Shown here in pieces: positions 8,681-17,300 of a DNA stretch of 64,000 nt. The number at the start of each line of letters is the position of its first letter. Within the stretch, counting starts at the first letter, position 1. The position numbers and the translations under genes are program-made. The stretch spans positions 205,729 to 269,728 of the forward strand of contig NZ_SJPF01000002.1 of the NCBI RefSeq assembly GCF_007859755.1, read 5' to 3'. This DNA comes from Blastopirellula retiformator. Its GTDB lineage: Bacteria; Planctomycetota; Planctomycetia; Pirellulales; Pirellulaceae. The notes under the pieces are model-generated. The model was not told the DNA's origin and made no database searches. It saw nothing but the letters and a program-made list of their open reading frames with translations.

Positions 8681-9485
8681 CGAGCTAGGAATTCGAGCGG
8701 TGGTTTTCGATTGGGCCGGTACGGTTATCGACTTTGGTTGCTGTGCGCCGGCGAGCGTATTTCGCCGCGTGTTTCAGCAGAAGGGATTGGAGATCACGGC
8801 GCGGCAAGCCCGCGAGCCGATGGGCCTGGCGAAGCGGGCGCACATCGCCGCGGTGATCGCGATGCCAGAGGTGAATCAGGCTTGGATCGATCGGTTCGGG
8901 GAAGTGCCAACCGACGCCGACGTCGATGCGCTATACAGCGAGTTCCTGCCGCTGCAAAAGGAGGTCTTGTCCGATCACTGCGATCTGATTCCCGGCGTCG
9001 TCGAATTGGTCGAGACGTTGCGTCGCCGCGAGATCGCCATCGGCGGCACGACCGGTTATACCCGCGAACTGATGAGCGTCGTCACGCCGGCGGCTGCCCG
9101 GCAAGGCTATTCGCCCGACGCCGCGATCTGTTCGGACGAGGTTCGCGAAGGCCGCCCCGCCCCGTGGATGATTTTTGAACTCGCGCAGCGGACCGATGTC
9201 TATCCTATGGCGTGCGTGGCGAAAGTGGACGATACGCCGGTTGGCATCGCGGCCGGTCACGCCGCCGGGGCGTGGACCGTGGCGGTGACCGACTCCGGCA
9301 ATGAAATGGGCCTGACGCTGGTAGAGTACGAATCGCTCTCGGACGCCGAAAAGAAGGAGCGTCGCACGGCGATCGAAGGCCGCTTTCAGCAGGTTAAGCC
9401 GCACTTCTTCATCCGCAGCGTGGCCGACCTTCCGGACGTGCTGACCAAGATCGACGAGAAATTGGCCGCTGGAGAGCGTCCCTAG
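8670..9485 (+). CDS. phnX: Phosphonoacetaldehyde hydrolase (phosphonatase)
   Basis: 271 residues, HAD superfamily. The nucleophile is Asp14 in VVFDWAGTVIDFG. The Schiff-base lysine that distinguishes phosphonatases is Lys55 in EPMGLAKRAHI. Later motifs include GGTTGYTRELM and a C-terminal KVDDTPVGIAAGHAAGAWTVAV acidic motif. It cleaves the C-P bond of phosphonoacetaldehyde to acetaldehyde and phosphate in the cytoplasm. The start is GTG 8670 with AGGAGAG just upstream, overlapping the oxidoreductase gene, so the two steps are probably translationally coupled. Confidence 0.94.
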   Translation: MSGNELGIRAVVFDWAGTVIDFGCCAPASVFRRVFQQKGLEITARQAREPMGLAKRAHIAAVIAMPEVNQAWIDRFGEVPTDADVDALYSEFLPLQKEVLSDHCDLIPGVVELVETLRRREIAIGGTTGYTRELMSVVTPAAARQGYSPDAAICSDEVREGRPAPWMIFELAQRTDVYPMACVAKVDDTPVGIAAGHAAGAWTVAVTDSGNEMGLTLVEYESLSDAEKKERRTAIEGRFQQVKPHFFIRSVADLPDVLTKIDEKLAAGERP

Positions 9486-9526
9486 ACAGAACGCTTTCCG
9501 CCGGCGGTTCTTTGCGTCTGGAAATA

Positions 9527-9554
9527 TTGACAGCCGACCGAGGGGCGATATGCT
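9527..9554 (+). promoter_or_regulatory. Candidate sigma-70-type promoter for the 9606 gene
   Basis: TTGACA at 9527-9532 and TATGCT at 9549-9554 are separated by 16 bp. The pair lies about 50 bp upstream of the ATG at 9606 and beyond the phnX stop, so the downstream gene can be transcribed independently. The match was found by eye only. Confidence 0.5.
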
Positions 9555-9605
9555 TGAGACGCTTTCGTCCCTCTTTTTATTTCGCTTTCAGCAGGAAGCT
9601 GGCGT

Positions 9606-10361
9606 ATGTTCGGTTGGTTGTTCGCTCCGGTCAGTTGTCCTGTCACCCCAGAGCAGCGGCGGACGATTGAAGAGGGGTTTTCTTATCTGGCGGGCGTTCA
9701 GGGAATCGAACGCTTGCGAACGACCACGACAATTCTGCCGACGACAGAGTTTTTTCCGGCAACTTACGACAGGACGACCGCAGAGGTGGAGGACCTGAAG
9801 TGTCGCGTTGCGCGATATATGGAAGTGGAGCCTGACCGCGTGGTCATTCATTTCTACTGCAGGGACGACGCGATCCGTTCGGTGGACAATTGGCAGGCGA
9901 CGTTGGACGAGAACCGTCCGCTCGATCGCCGAATTGAAGTTTGGATCGAAAAGTCGGTCCTCGACGATCCCTTGCTGCTGGTCGCATCTCTGGCGATGGA
10001 GATCGCGTTCGTCGTGCTGACCGACGACTTTCAGCTGCGGGAGGAGCAAGGAACCATCGTCGTGATCGCCGAATTGTTGACCGTCTATTTGGGACTGGGA
10101 ATCTTTACGGCGAACGAGTCTCTCAAAGAGGGAGTCGAGCGAACGGGACACGCTTCGTGGTGGCGCATGAGTCGCGAATCAACGCTCAGCCTGAATGCGT
10201 ATGGTTACGCGCTGGCGATCTATGCTCTGTCGCGTGGCGAGTCGCGGCCGCGCTGGGCGTCGCACTTGCGCGGAGACGTGATCGGGGCGATGCGACAATC
10301 GATTCGCTATCTTCAACAAACCTCGGATTGCAGCTTTCCCCATTTGTACGCGACGACCTAG
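9606..10361 (+). CDS. Hypothetical protein resembling a metallopeptidase-like family but lacking its HExxH histidines
   Basis: 251 residues from an ATG 8 nt after AGGAAG. No enzyme is assigned. From memory, a bacterial family of uncharacterised proteins has a helix of the HELAHV type followed by an (E)PLTDLLTVFLGLGIFTAN block and then FGYALAxYAxLRGE. Here the matching blocks are SLAMEIAFVVL, AELLTVYLGLGIFTANESL and AYGYALAIYALSRGES. Both zinc-binding histidines are therefore replaced (Met and Phe), although the Glu is kept. The protein may be a non-catalytic derivative. There is no signal peptide. It stands alone between phnX and a repeat element. Confidence 0.6.
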   Translation: MFGWLFAPVSCPVTPEQRRTIEEGFSYLAGVQGIERLRTTTTILPTTEFFPATYDRTTAEVEDLKCRVARYMEVEPDRVVIHFYCRDDAIRSVDNWQATLDENRPLDRRIEVWIEKSVLDDPLLLVASLAMEIAFVVLTDDFQLREEQGTIVVIAELLTVYLGLGIFTANESLKEGVERTGHASWWRMSRESTLSLNAYGYALAIYALSRGESRPRWASHLRGDVIGAMRQSIRYLQQTSDCSFPHLYATT

Positions 10362-10383
10362 AGCGGTTTTCTTCAATCTTTAG

Positions 10384-10531
10384 CAGTCCGTTGATTTTCT
10401 CGACGGACTGCGTGATCGCACGGATGCGATCCCAAAATAACGACGTAAGTCGTCATTTTGCGAGCCGCGAAGAGCTATGCTCTGAGCCTGGCGAGGTTGA
10501 AAAATGCCACGAGGGCATTTTTCAACAGGCA
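10384..10531. repeat. 148-bp five-hairpin interspersed repeat, copy 1
   Basis: Nearly identical to 37499-37646 and the same length. It contains consecutive inverted repeats: CAGTCCGT/ACGGACTG; GATCGCA/TGCGATC; AAAATAACGAC/GTCGTCATTTT (one mismatch); AGAGC/GCTCT; and TGAAAAATGCC/GGCATTTTTCA. The last stem ends in a T-run and could act as an intrinsic terminator. The copy lies 23 bp after a stop codon in a convergent intergenic space. Short ORFs read through it are spurious. Confidence 0.85.
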
Positions 10532-10653
10532 GTTAGCGTTCTGGCTGGTTGCGGCCGCGCTGGTCGGCGTTGACCTGCATCGACGAATCTTGAGGATTCG
10601 CCTGCTTCGGTCGCCTTGACCAGCTTGCCTCACCAACGCCAGAAACGCTACAG
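10531..10653. repeat. Imperfect ~123-bp palindrome between convergent genes
   Basis: The left arm, beginning AGTTAGCGTTCTGGCTGG, pairs imperfectly with the reverse complement of the right arm, which ends near 10653. Nested pairs include GCTGGTC with GACCAGC and CGAATC with GATTCG around a TTGA loop at the centre. The region directly abuts the 148-bp repeat and the stop of the MMPL gene. A cruciform or terminator-like RNA structure is possible. It is absent from the other copy of the 148-bp element. Confidence 0.55.
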
Positions 10654-10682
10654 CTATCAGAAAAACGCTCTAATTGCCGCGC

Positions 10683-12980
10683 TTACGATTCGGAGGGAGA
10701 CGCCGGCGCTACACCCGCTGCGTTTTCGTTCGTCTTCTTTTCTCGCGAAAAACAGAGCAAGATCGCCGGTAGCACAAATAGGTCGCACAGCAGCGCGATC
10801 AGTAGCAGCGAGAACATCATCCAGGCGAATCGCGAGATCGGCGCGAAGGAACTGAGGCCAAAGACAAGCAGGCCGAACGAGCAGATCAGCGACGTCTGCG
10901 TCATCGCAGCGCCGCAATGTTCGTAGGCCAAGCGAGTCGCTTCGCGGCGAGTTGACCCGGCGGCGATTCCGCGATTGAACCAACTGATAAAGTGCAGCGA
11001 ATCGTCCACGGCGATGCCGAGCGCGGCGCTGGCGGTCAGTAGCGATCCAACCTCGACCGATAGCCCCAGCCAACCCATCGTGCCGAAGGCGATCAGAGTC
11101 GGCAAGACGTTCGGCGCCATGCTGAAAAAACCAGTCAGGACGTTGCGAAGCAGGATGATCATGATCAGGGCAATCATGACGAAGGCCAGGCCGAAGCTCT
11201 TGATCAAGTCATTGAGCATCTCGGTCTGCGCCTTGAAGACCAACGGGACCGAGCCGGAGTAGATTGGTTCGATTTCGGGATGTTCGGCAAGGGTCGCGTC
11301 GACGCTCTGTTTCACGCGAGCCATTAGGTCGCCATAGTCCAGGCGATCGGCCGCGGAGACGCGAGCGCTGATTCGCCACAGATGATCCCCCTGCTCCGCC
11401 ATGCTCAGATAGTGCATCTCAACGTATTCATCGAGTCGCCCTTCCAGGACTTTGCGGAACGAAGCGCGGCGGGCGGCGGCAATAAAGCCGCGTTGCTTTG
11501 GATCAGGAAACTCGGGGGCGAACGTTGCGGCCGACATTGACGCGCCGATCCCCTCGACCTCGGCGATCGCTTTTTGCGCCTTGTCCAGAATGTAGAACTC
11601 TTCGTCCAGCTTCAGCCCGTTCTCTTCGTCATCGATCTTGGTCGGCATGCGCAGGACGACCTCGACCGGCACGAGCGGACCGACTTTGTTTTCGAGCCAA
11701 TCATAGTCGCGGATGATCCGGGCTTCGGGCCAAAAGAGATCATGCATCTGCGCCGAAGTTTCGATGCGAGCGACGCCCATCAAGCAAAACCCAATTATCA
11801 CCAAGGAGCCGAGAAAAATTGCCCAGCGAGCCTTATCGACGCCGATCGATAACCTTTCCCAAAACAGATGCAGCCAGCGTGGCCCATGGTTCGGATCGCG
11901 CCAGCTCTTGGGATCGACCGGAAACTTGTAAAGCGCCGCCGGGGCCAGCAGTAACAACACAACCGCTCCCGCAGCGATCGAAGCCGCCGCGTACATCCCG
12001 AAGTTGGTGACCGGCCGAATCTGACTGACCATCAACGACAGCATGCCGATCGAGGTCGTGCAGGCTGATAGCAAGCAAGGGACCAGGGCCGCGCGCAGCG
12101 CCCAAGCGACCGATTCTCTTGGCGAACGATCAGCGAGCGACTCGCGATAGTAGTTCACCAGGTGGACGCCGGACGAAATGCTGAGCACGTACGTCAGGTT
12201 CGCAACCAACGTCAAAACCGAGTCGATCGCCTGGCCGCTGAAGTACATGATCGACATGCTGAGCTGTTCGCAGAAGATCGCGATCAGGAAGACGATCATC
12301 GTCGCCCGCATGCTGCGAAAGCCGATGTACATGATTACGATGCAGACGAGAAACGAGCCGGCATTGATCAGATCAAGCGAGTCCTTACTGGCGGCGTCGA
12401 CGGCGACTCCGTCGCTGGTCGGTCCTGCGATGATCATGTTCTCAGACTCCAGGCCTTCGACCTGATCGGCGCAGCGATAGGCGTAGTCAATCGCCCCAGC
12501 GCGATCCCCTTCTCCCTTTTTCGACACGATCGCCACCAGGCAGGTTTGCGAGTTGTCCGGTCCGATCAACCAGCCTTGCATGCGGGCCAAGGCTTCATCG
12601 CTTGCGAGTTCGAGTGGATCGGCGGTCAGCGACTGCAGCGCGTCTTTGCCGGTGACGATGTCGCCAAACCAAGGCGCTTTGGCATCGTCCGCTGAGCCCG
12701 GTTTCGCCAGCTCCGCTTTGTACTGTTCAAGCCGAGGATCATCCAGCGTGCAGCCGTCCCAACTGATCATCAACAGCTCGTCGGTACCGAACTGCTCGTT
12801 GAACCACTTCAGCCGCTGGGTCTCTTCAAACGTTTCGGGCAGCCAATCCTCGACGCGATTCTTGATGCTGTCGAACGCTCCCTTGGCGCCGTAAGTCAAA
12901 ACGGGGGTCGCCAGAAGACAGAGAGCGAGGATCAGCCAGCCGTAGCGATCTTGCCAGGCGCGTGGAGAGGAGGACGACAT
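10683..12980 (-). CDS. RND/MMPL-family membrane exporter
   Basis: 765 residues. The plan is that of an RND-superfamily exporter: one N-terminal span (YGWLILALCLLATPVLTYG), a large periplasmic loop, a bundle of spans (near residues 215-350), a second loop after AIFLGSLVIIGFCLMGVARIET, and a second bundle near residues 600-750. The IAVDDSLHFISWFNRG segment is the conserved polar TM4-equivalent of this superfamily (compare GVDYGIHL). Relatives export lipids, sterols or hopanoids, and the substrate here is unknown. It has no adaptor gene nearby. It is convergent with the 9606 gene and divergent from the MBL-fold gene. Confidence 0.85.
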   Translation of the reverse strand: MSSSSPRAWQDRYGWLILALCLLATPVLTYGAKGAFDSIKNRVEDWLPETFEETQRLKWFNEQFGTDELLMISWDGCTLDDPRLEQYKAELAKPGSADDAKAPWFGDIVTGKDALQSLTADPLELASDEALARMQGWLIGPDNSQTCLVAIVSKKGEGDRAGAIDYAYRCADQVEGLESENMIIAGPTSDGVAVDAASKDSLDLINAGSFLVCIVIMYIGFRSMRATMIVFLIAIFCEQLSMSIMYFSGQAIDSVLTLVANLTYVLSISSGVHLVNYYRESLADRSPRESVAWALRAALVPCLLSACTTSIGMLSLMVSQIRPVTNFGMYAAASIAAGAVVLLLLAPAALYKFPVDPKSWRDPNHGPRWLHLFWERLSIGVDKARWAIFLGSLVIIGFCLMGVARIETSAQMHDLFWPEARIIRDYDWLENKVGPLVPVEVVLRMPTKIDDEENGLKLDEEFYILDKAQKAIAEVEGIGASMSAATFAPEFPDPKQRGFIAAARRASFRKVLEGRLDEYVEMHYLSMAEQGDHLWRISARVSAADRLDYGDLMARVKQSVDATLAEHPEIEPIYSGSVPLVFKAQTEMLNDLIKSFGLAFVMIALIMIILLRNVLTGFFSMAPNVLPTLIAFGTMGWLGLSVEVGSLLTASAALGIAVDDSLHFISWFNRGIAAGSTRREATRLAYEHCGAAMTQTSLICSFGLLVFGLSSFAPISRFAWMMFSLLLIALLCDLFVLPAILLCFSREKKTNENAAGVAPASPSES

Positions 12981-13126
12981 GTCTGTTTGCGAAATTGGTC
13001 TTCAGCGACGAATCAGAGAGAGTAATGCACAATTTGTCGAATGAGCGTAACAGATCGGCCGGGCGGCAAATAGGATAAAACTATCGTAATCAAGAACTTC
13101 CTTCACTCCACTGGCGGCCCCTACTC

Positions 13127-13963
13127 ATGCAGATTGGCGATTGGCGAGTTGATTTGGTCTCTGGCGGCAGGTTTCTGCATGACGGCGGAATCTTGTATGG
13201 CGTCGTGCCAAAAGCGATCTGGGAAAAGATGACGCCTGCCGATCCGCAAAACAGAGTCCCGCTTGGGATGCACTGCGTCGTGGCGCGAAATCAAACGCAT
13301 ACCGTGTTGATCGACGCTGGGCATGGCGACAAGCTTTCGCCGCTCGACCGCAAATCGTATAGCCTGGAACCGGGATGGCCGCTGCTGACCGACCTGGCCC
13401 GGCTCGGAATTGCGCCGGAGGATGTCGACGTCGTCATTCTGAGCCATTTGCACTGGGATCACGCGGGGGGAGCGACGTCGCGGATCGATGGTCAGATGAA
13501 GTCGACCTTCCCAAAGGCGACCTATTACGTGCAGCGGCAGGAATGGACCGATGCGACGTCGGGGGCGCTCGAGGTCTCTGGCGGCTACCAAGATGACGAC
13601 TATTTGCCCTTGGCCAGCGAAGGCCGATTGATGCTAGTCGACGGCTCGCATGAGATCATCCCTGGAGTGCGGACGATTCTAACCGGCGGACATACGCTCG
13701 GTCACCAGGCGGTTGAGATTACGTCCAATGGACAAGGGCTAGTCTTTTTGGGGGATGTTGCTCCGACGGTTGCGCACATTCGCCGGATGTGGTGCACTTC
13801 GTATGATCTCGACCTTCCCCAGTCTCGGCGGGTGAAGTTGGAACTGTTTGGCCATGCGGCTGACCGCGGATATTGGGTTGTCTGGAATCATGATTGTTAC
13901 AACCCGATCAGTCGGATCGAGCGACATCCCAGACGCGAATTTGCGGCGGTAGAACTTCAGTAG
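13127..13963 (+). CDS. MBL-fold metallohydrolase
   Basis: 278 residues, cytoplasmic. The metal-binding signature of the metallo-beta-lactamase fold is LSHLHWDHAGG, supported by GGHTLGHQA, VFLGDVAPT and a late VWNHD. The short, single-domain form with a HLHWDHAGG motif resembles N-acyl-homoserine-lactone lactonase-like or related hydrolases, but the substrate cannot be decided. It is a single gene upstream of the long leader of the megasynthase gene, and a role in that pathway is not supported. Confidence 0.85.
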   Translation: MQIGDWRVDLVSGGRFLHDGGILYGVVPKAIWEKMTPADPQNRVPLGMHCVVARNQTHTVLIDAGHGDKLSPLDRKSYSLEPGWPLLTDLARLGIAPEDVDVVILSHLHWDHAGGATSRIDGQMKSTFPKATYYVQRQEWTDATSGALEVSGGYQDDDYLPLASEGRLMLVDGSHEIIPGVRTILTGGHTLGHQAVEITSNGQGLVFLGDVAPTVAHIRRMWCTSYDLDLPQSRRVKLELFGHAADRGYWVVWNHDCYNPISRIERHPRREFAAVELQ

Positions 13964-14392
13964 AATCTCGAAAGTTTTTGAGAATCTCTCGATTGCTAGC
14001 GAAGTGATCGCCGCTCAAGCAGCGTTTCTGAGAGAGATTTAAAATACCGCCTTGGGTTCGATTAGGTGGTGCAGATTGCCCTTCGCGATTGTAGTGACTG
14101 TGTTGCCCAGGGGGGATGCGGTCGAATAGCCCATAGGTAGCGAAAAATGGGCCGCCGTATTCTATCAGAATGTTGCATTTACCCCATCTTGTGTAATCAT
14201 GGGTAGTTCATTGCGGTAAACACCTGGGAAAGCCACTACACAAACCCCCTCCCAATCGAACTCTCAACTTCGATATTCGCCCAACACTTCGCGACCACGA
14301 CGGGTGCGCAAGTCAACGTGAATTGCCAAAGTCTGCCAGCGGTCCCAATGTGAAGCTGCGGCTGGCGATTGAACGAATCAGGATTAGAAAAC
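13964..14392. other. Long intergenic leader upstream of the megasynthase
   Basis: 429 bp without a convincing gene. Visible items are two AGAATCTC direct repeats near 13962 and 13980, a GCCCAT/ATGGGC hairpin at 14129-14152, and a TACCCCAT/ATGGGTA near-palindrome around 14180-14211. No clear sigma-70 promoter stands out. The space is large compared with the packed genes that follow, so cluster regulation probably resides here. Confidence 0.4.
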
Positions 14393-17300
14393 ATGACGAT
14401 TTCGACTGATCGAACCGATATCCCGGTAGCGATTGTCGGCATGGCGTGCCGTCTGCCTGGCGCCGCCAATTTGAATGAATATTGGCAACTGATCTCGGAA
14501 GGTCGGTCCGCCGTCGGCGAAGTCCCCGCGGATCGCCTGAATCGTGAGATCTACTACAATCCTGAAAAAGGCGTTCGAGGCAAGACGTACTCCACCAAGG
14601 CGGCGACGCTGGCTGATCGCACGTTCAATCGTGAACGTTGTCCCCTGCCGCAAGACCTGATTGATTCGGTCGACAACACTCACTTGTTGATGACCGAAAC
14701 CGCCGCCGAAGCGTTTCGTCACGCGGGCTACGATCCGTTCAACTTGAAGGATCGAAATTGTTCGGTCTTCATTGGTCACGCTCAGGGAAGTTCGCGACTA
14801 GGCGAACTGACGTTTCAGGCCTATCTCGACGAAGCGGTCGCCCTGCTGGAAGCGACGCCCGAGTTCCAGGACTTGCCCCCGGCGCAGCGGCAAGAAGTCG
14901 AGCAGCAGTTGCTGCAAGAGTTGACCGCGTCGATACCGGACGGCGGCCAAAGCATCCGCAATCTCAATTGCAACATGGTTTCCGGAACGGTCGCACGAGC
15001 GTTCGGACTGACCGGCTCGTGGTTGGCGCTTAACTCGGCTTGCGCTTCGTCGCTACACGCGATGTTGATGGGCGCCCGAGCGCTGCAGCGTGGTCGGGCC
15101 GACATGGTGGTGGTCGGCGGCGCTTCGGACTGCAAGTCGGACTCACTGGTCCTGTTCTCCGCCGCGCAAACCTTGACCAAGAATGACAGCTGCCCGTTCG
15201 ATGCGAATGCGGACGGTCTGATCATGTCGGAAGGTTACGTCGCGCTGGTGATGAAGACGCTGGATCGCGCGATCGCCGATGGAGATAACATTCAAGCGGT
15301 CGTCCGCGGTATGGGGGTAGCGACCGACGGCAAAGGGAAGAGCCTGTGGGCGCCCCGTAAAGAAGGACAAATGCGGGCGATGCGCCGCGCCTATCGCAGC
15401 GGCGTCGACGTCTCGCGACTGCAATATCTTGAATGCCATGCGACCGCGACCCAACTGGGCGACGCGACTGAAATGGAAACGCTCCGCGAGGTCTTAGAGC
15501 CGAAGTTCCCCGTTGGGAAGAAGATTCCGATCACCAGCGCCAAGGCCAACATCGGCCATGCGCTAGAAGCGGCCGGCATCGCGGGGATGATCAAGACGAT
15601 TCTCTGCATGCAGCATCAGCAGTTCCCTCGGGCGATCAACATTAAGCAGTTGAATACGAAGGTGCCGTGGGATGAGTCTCCGTTCTTCGTGCCGATGCAA
15701 CCGGCGGCCTGGCCGGCCCAGACCGATGGCGGTCCGCGCACCGCGGCGGTCAATGCGTTTGGCATCGGCGGCTTGAACATGCACGTGGTGATCGACGAGT
15801 ACGTCGGTCAAACCGCCGAACAGATCACCGGCGGACCGCGCCCGGTGGCCGAATCGGCCGACGATCGCGCCGTAGCGATTATCGGCATGGGCTGCATCGC
15901 GCCTGGCGCCAGCGAAATCAATCAGTTCTGGGACGTGCTGCAGAAAGGGACCGACCCGAAGGGCGAACCGTCGGAAGAACGCTGGTCGAGTTTGGCCCGC
16001 CAGAAAGCGGAAGCCAAAGGCATCAAGGTCCTGGGCGGTTTCATCAACGACTACGCCTATGACTGGCGGAAGCACAAGGTGCCGCCCAAGCAGGTCAATG
16101 AAGCCGATCCGCTGCAGTTCATGTTCCTCGACGCCAGCGAACAAGCTTTGGCCGACGCCGGCTACGATCGCACCTCGATCGAACGTGAGCTTTGCGGCGT
16201 TGTGATCGGCACCGAATTCGGCGGCGACTTTGGCGACCAGTTGGAAATGGGCCTTCGTCTCCCCGAAATGCAGCACAAGCTGACTGGGATGCTCACCAAG
16301 CGAGGTCTGTCGGCCGAGAAGATCGAAGCGATCAACAAGAACTTCGCGGACGTGCTGCTGAAGAAATGGCCGGCCCTGGTCGACGAAACCGGAAGCTTTA
16401 CCAGCAGCACGCTCGCCTCGCGAATCAGCAAGACGCTTGATCTGAACGGCGGCGCCGTCGCGATCGACAGCGGGACGACCTCCGGCATGTCGGGTATCGC
16501 GCTCTGCATCGATTCGCTGCTCTCGGGCGACAACGACATGATGATCTGCGTCGCCGGTCAACGCCGGATGGGGCAGACGATGTATCAAGGTCTGGCCGAG
16601 TCAGGCCACCTGCATCGCGAAGGGGCGCCGAAGAACGTCCTCGACGCTGGCTATAACGGCATCGTGCCGAGCGAAGGCGCCGCGGTGGTCGTGCTGAAGC
16701 GTCTGGCCGATGCCCGCCGCGATGGTGATCGCGTTCGCGCTGTGATTCGCGGTCTAGGCGCCGCCACGCATGATTCGCCAGCCGAAGCGATGCGATTGGC
16801 GGTTCAGCGTGCCGCCGAAATGGCCAGCATCGCACCGAGTGAAATTCAATTTGTTGACGTCGAAACGGATGAGAACCATGCGAGCGTCACACAGGCCCTA
16901 GCGACCCTCGCGCACGAACACGCCTCGCCAGAACGGGAAGAGCCGCTCCAGTTGAGCTCGGCCACCGCGCAGTTTGGCAGCATGGGAGGCGGCAGCTCGT
17001 TGATCGCTGTGCTGAAGGCGGCGCTCGAAGCCCAAAATCATGAAGTCGCCGCCGCGCGACAACTGCACCAACCGACCGCCGCGTTCAACGGTTCGTCGTC
17101 GAGCGTGCAAACCGCCTCGCTGAACGTCAAGTTGACCGGTCGCGGACTGGGTGGCGTCGCCAACTGGTCGAAGGGACAAGCCTTCTTCCTGATTCTGGAC
17201 GATGGCGTTCCCGCTCCGCCGAAGCCGAAGAAGCAGGCGCCGGCCGTCGCCAAACCGACTCCGGCCGCGAAGATCGTTCGCTTTGGCGCCGCTTCGCTAG

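Noticed and set aside
14369-14392. TTG start for the megasynthase eight codons upstream
   Set aside because: ATG 14393 has an AGGA at suitable distance and the KS domain begins shortly after it.
15563-16588. A 341-codon antisense frame within the second KS-like domain
   Set aside because: A shadow frame in GC-rich coding DNA; the sense strand encodes a continuous KS-like fold.
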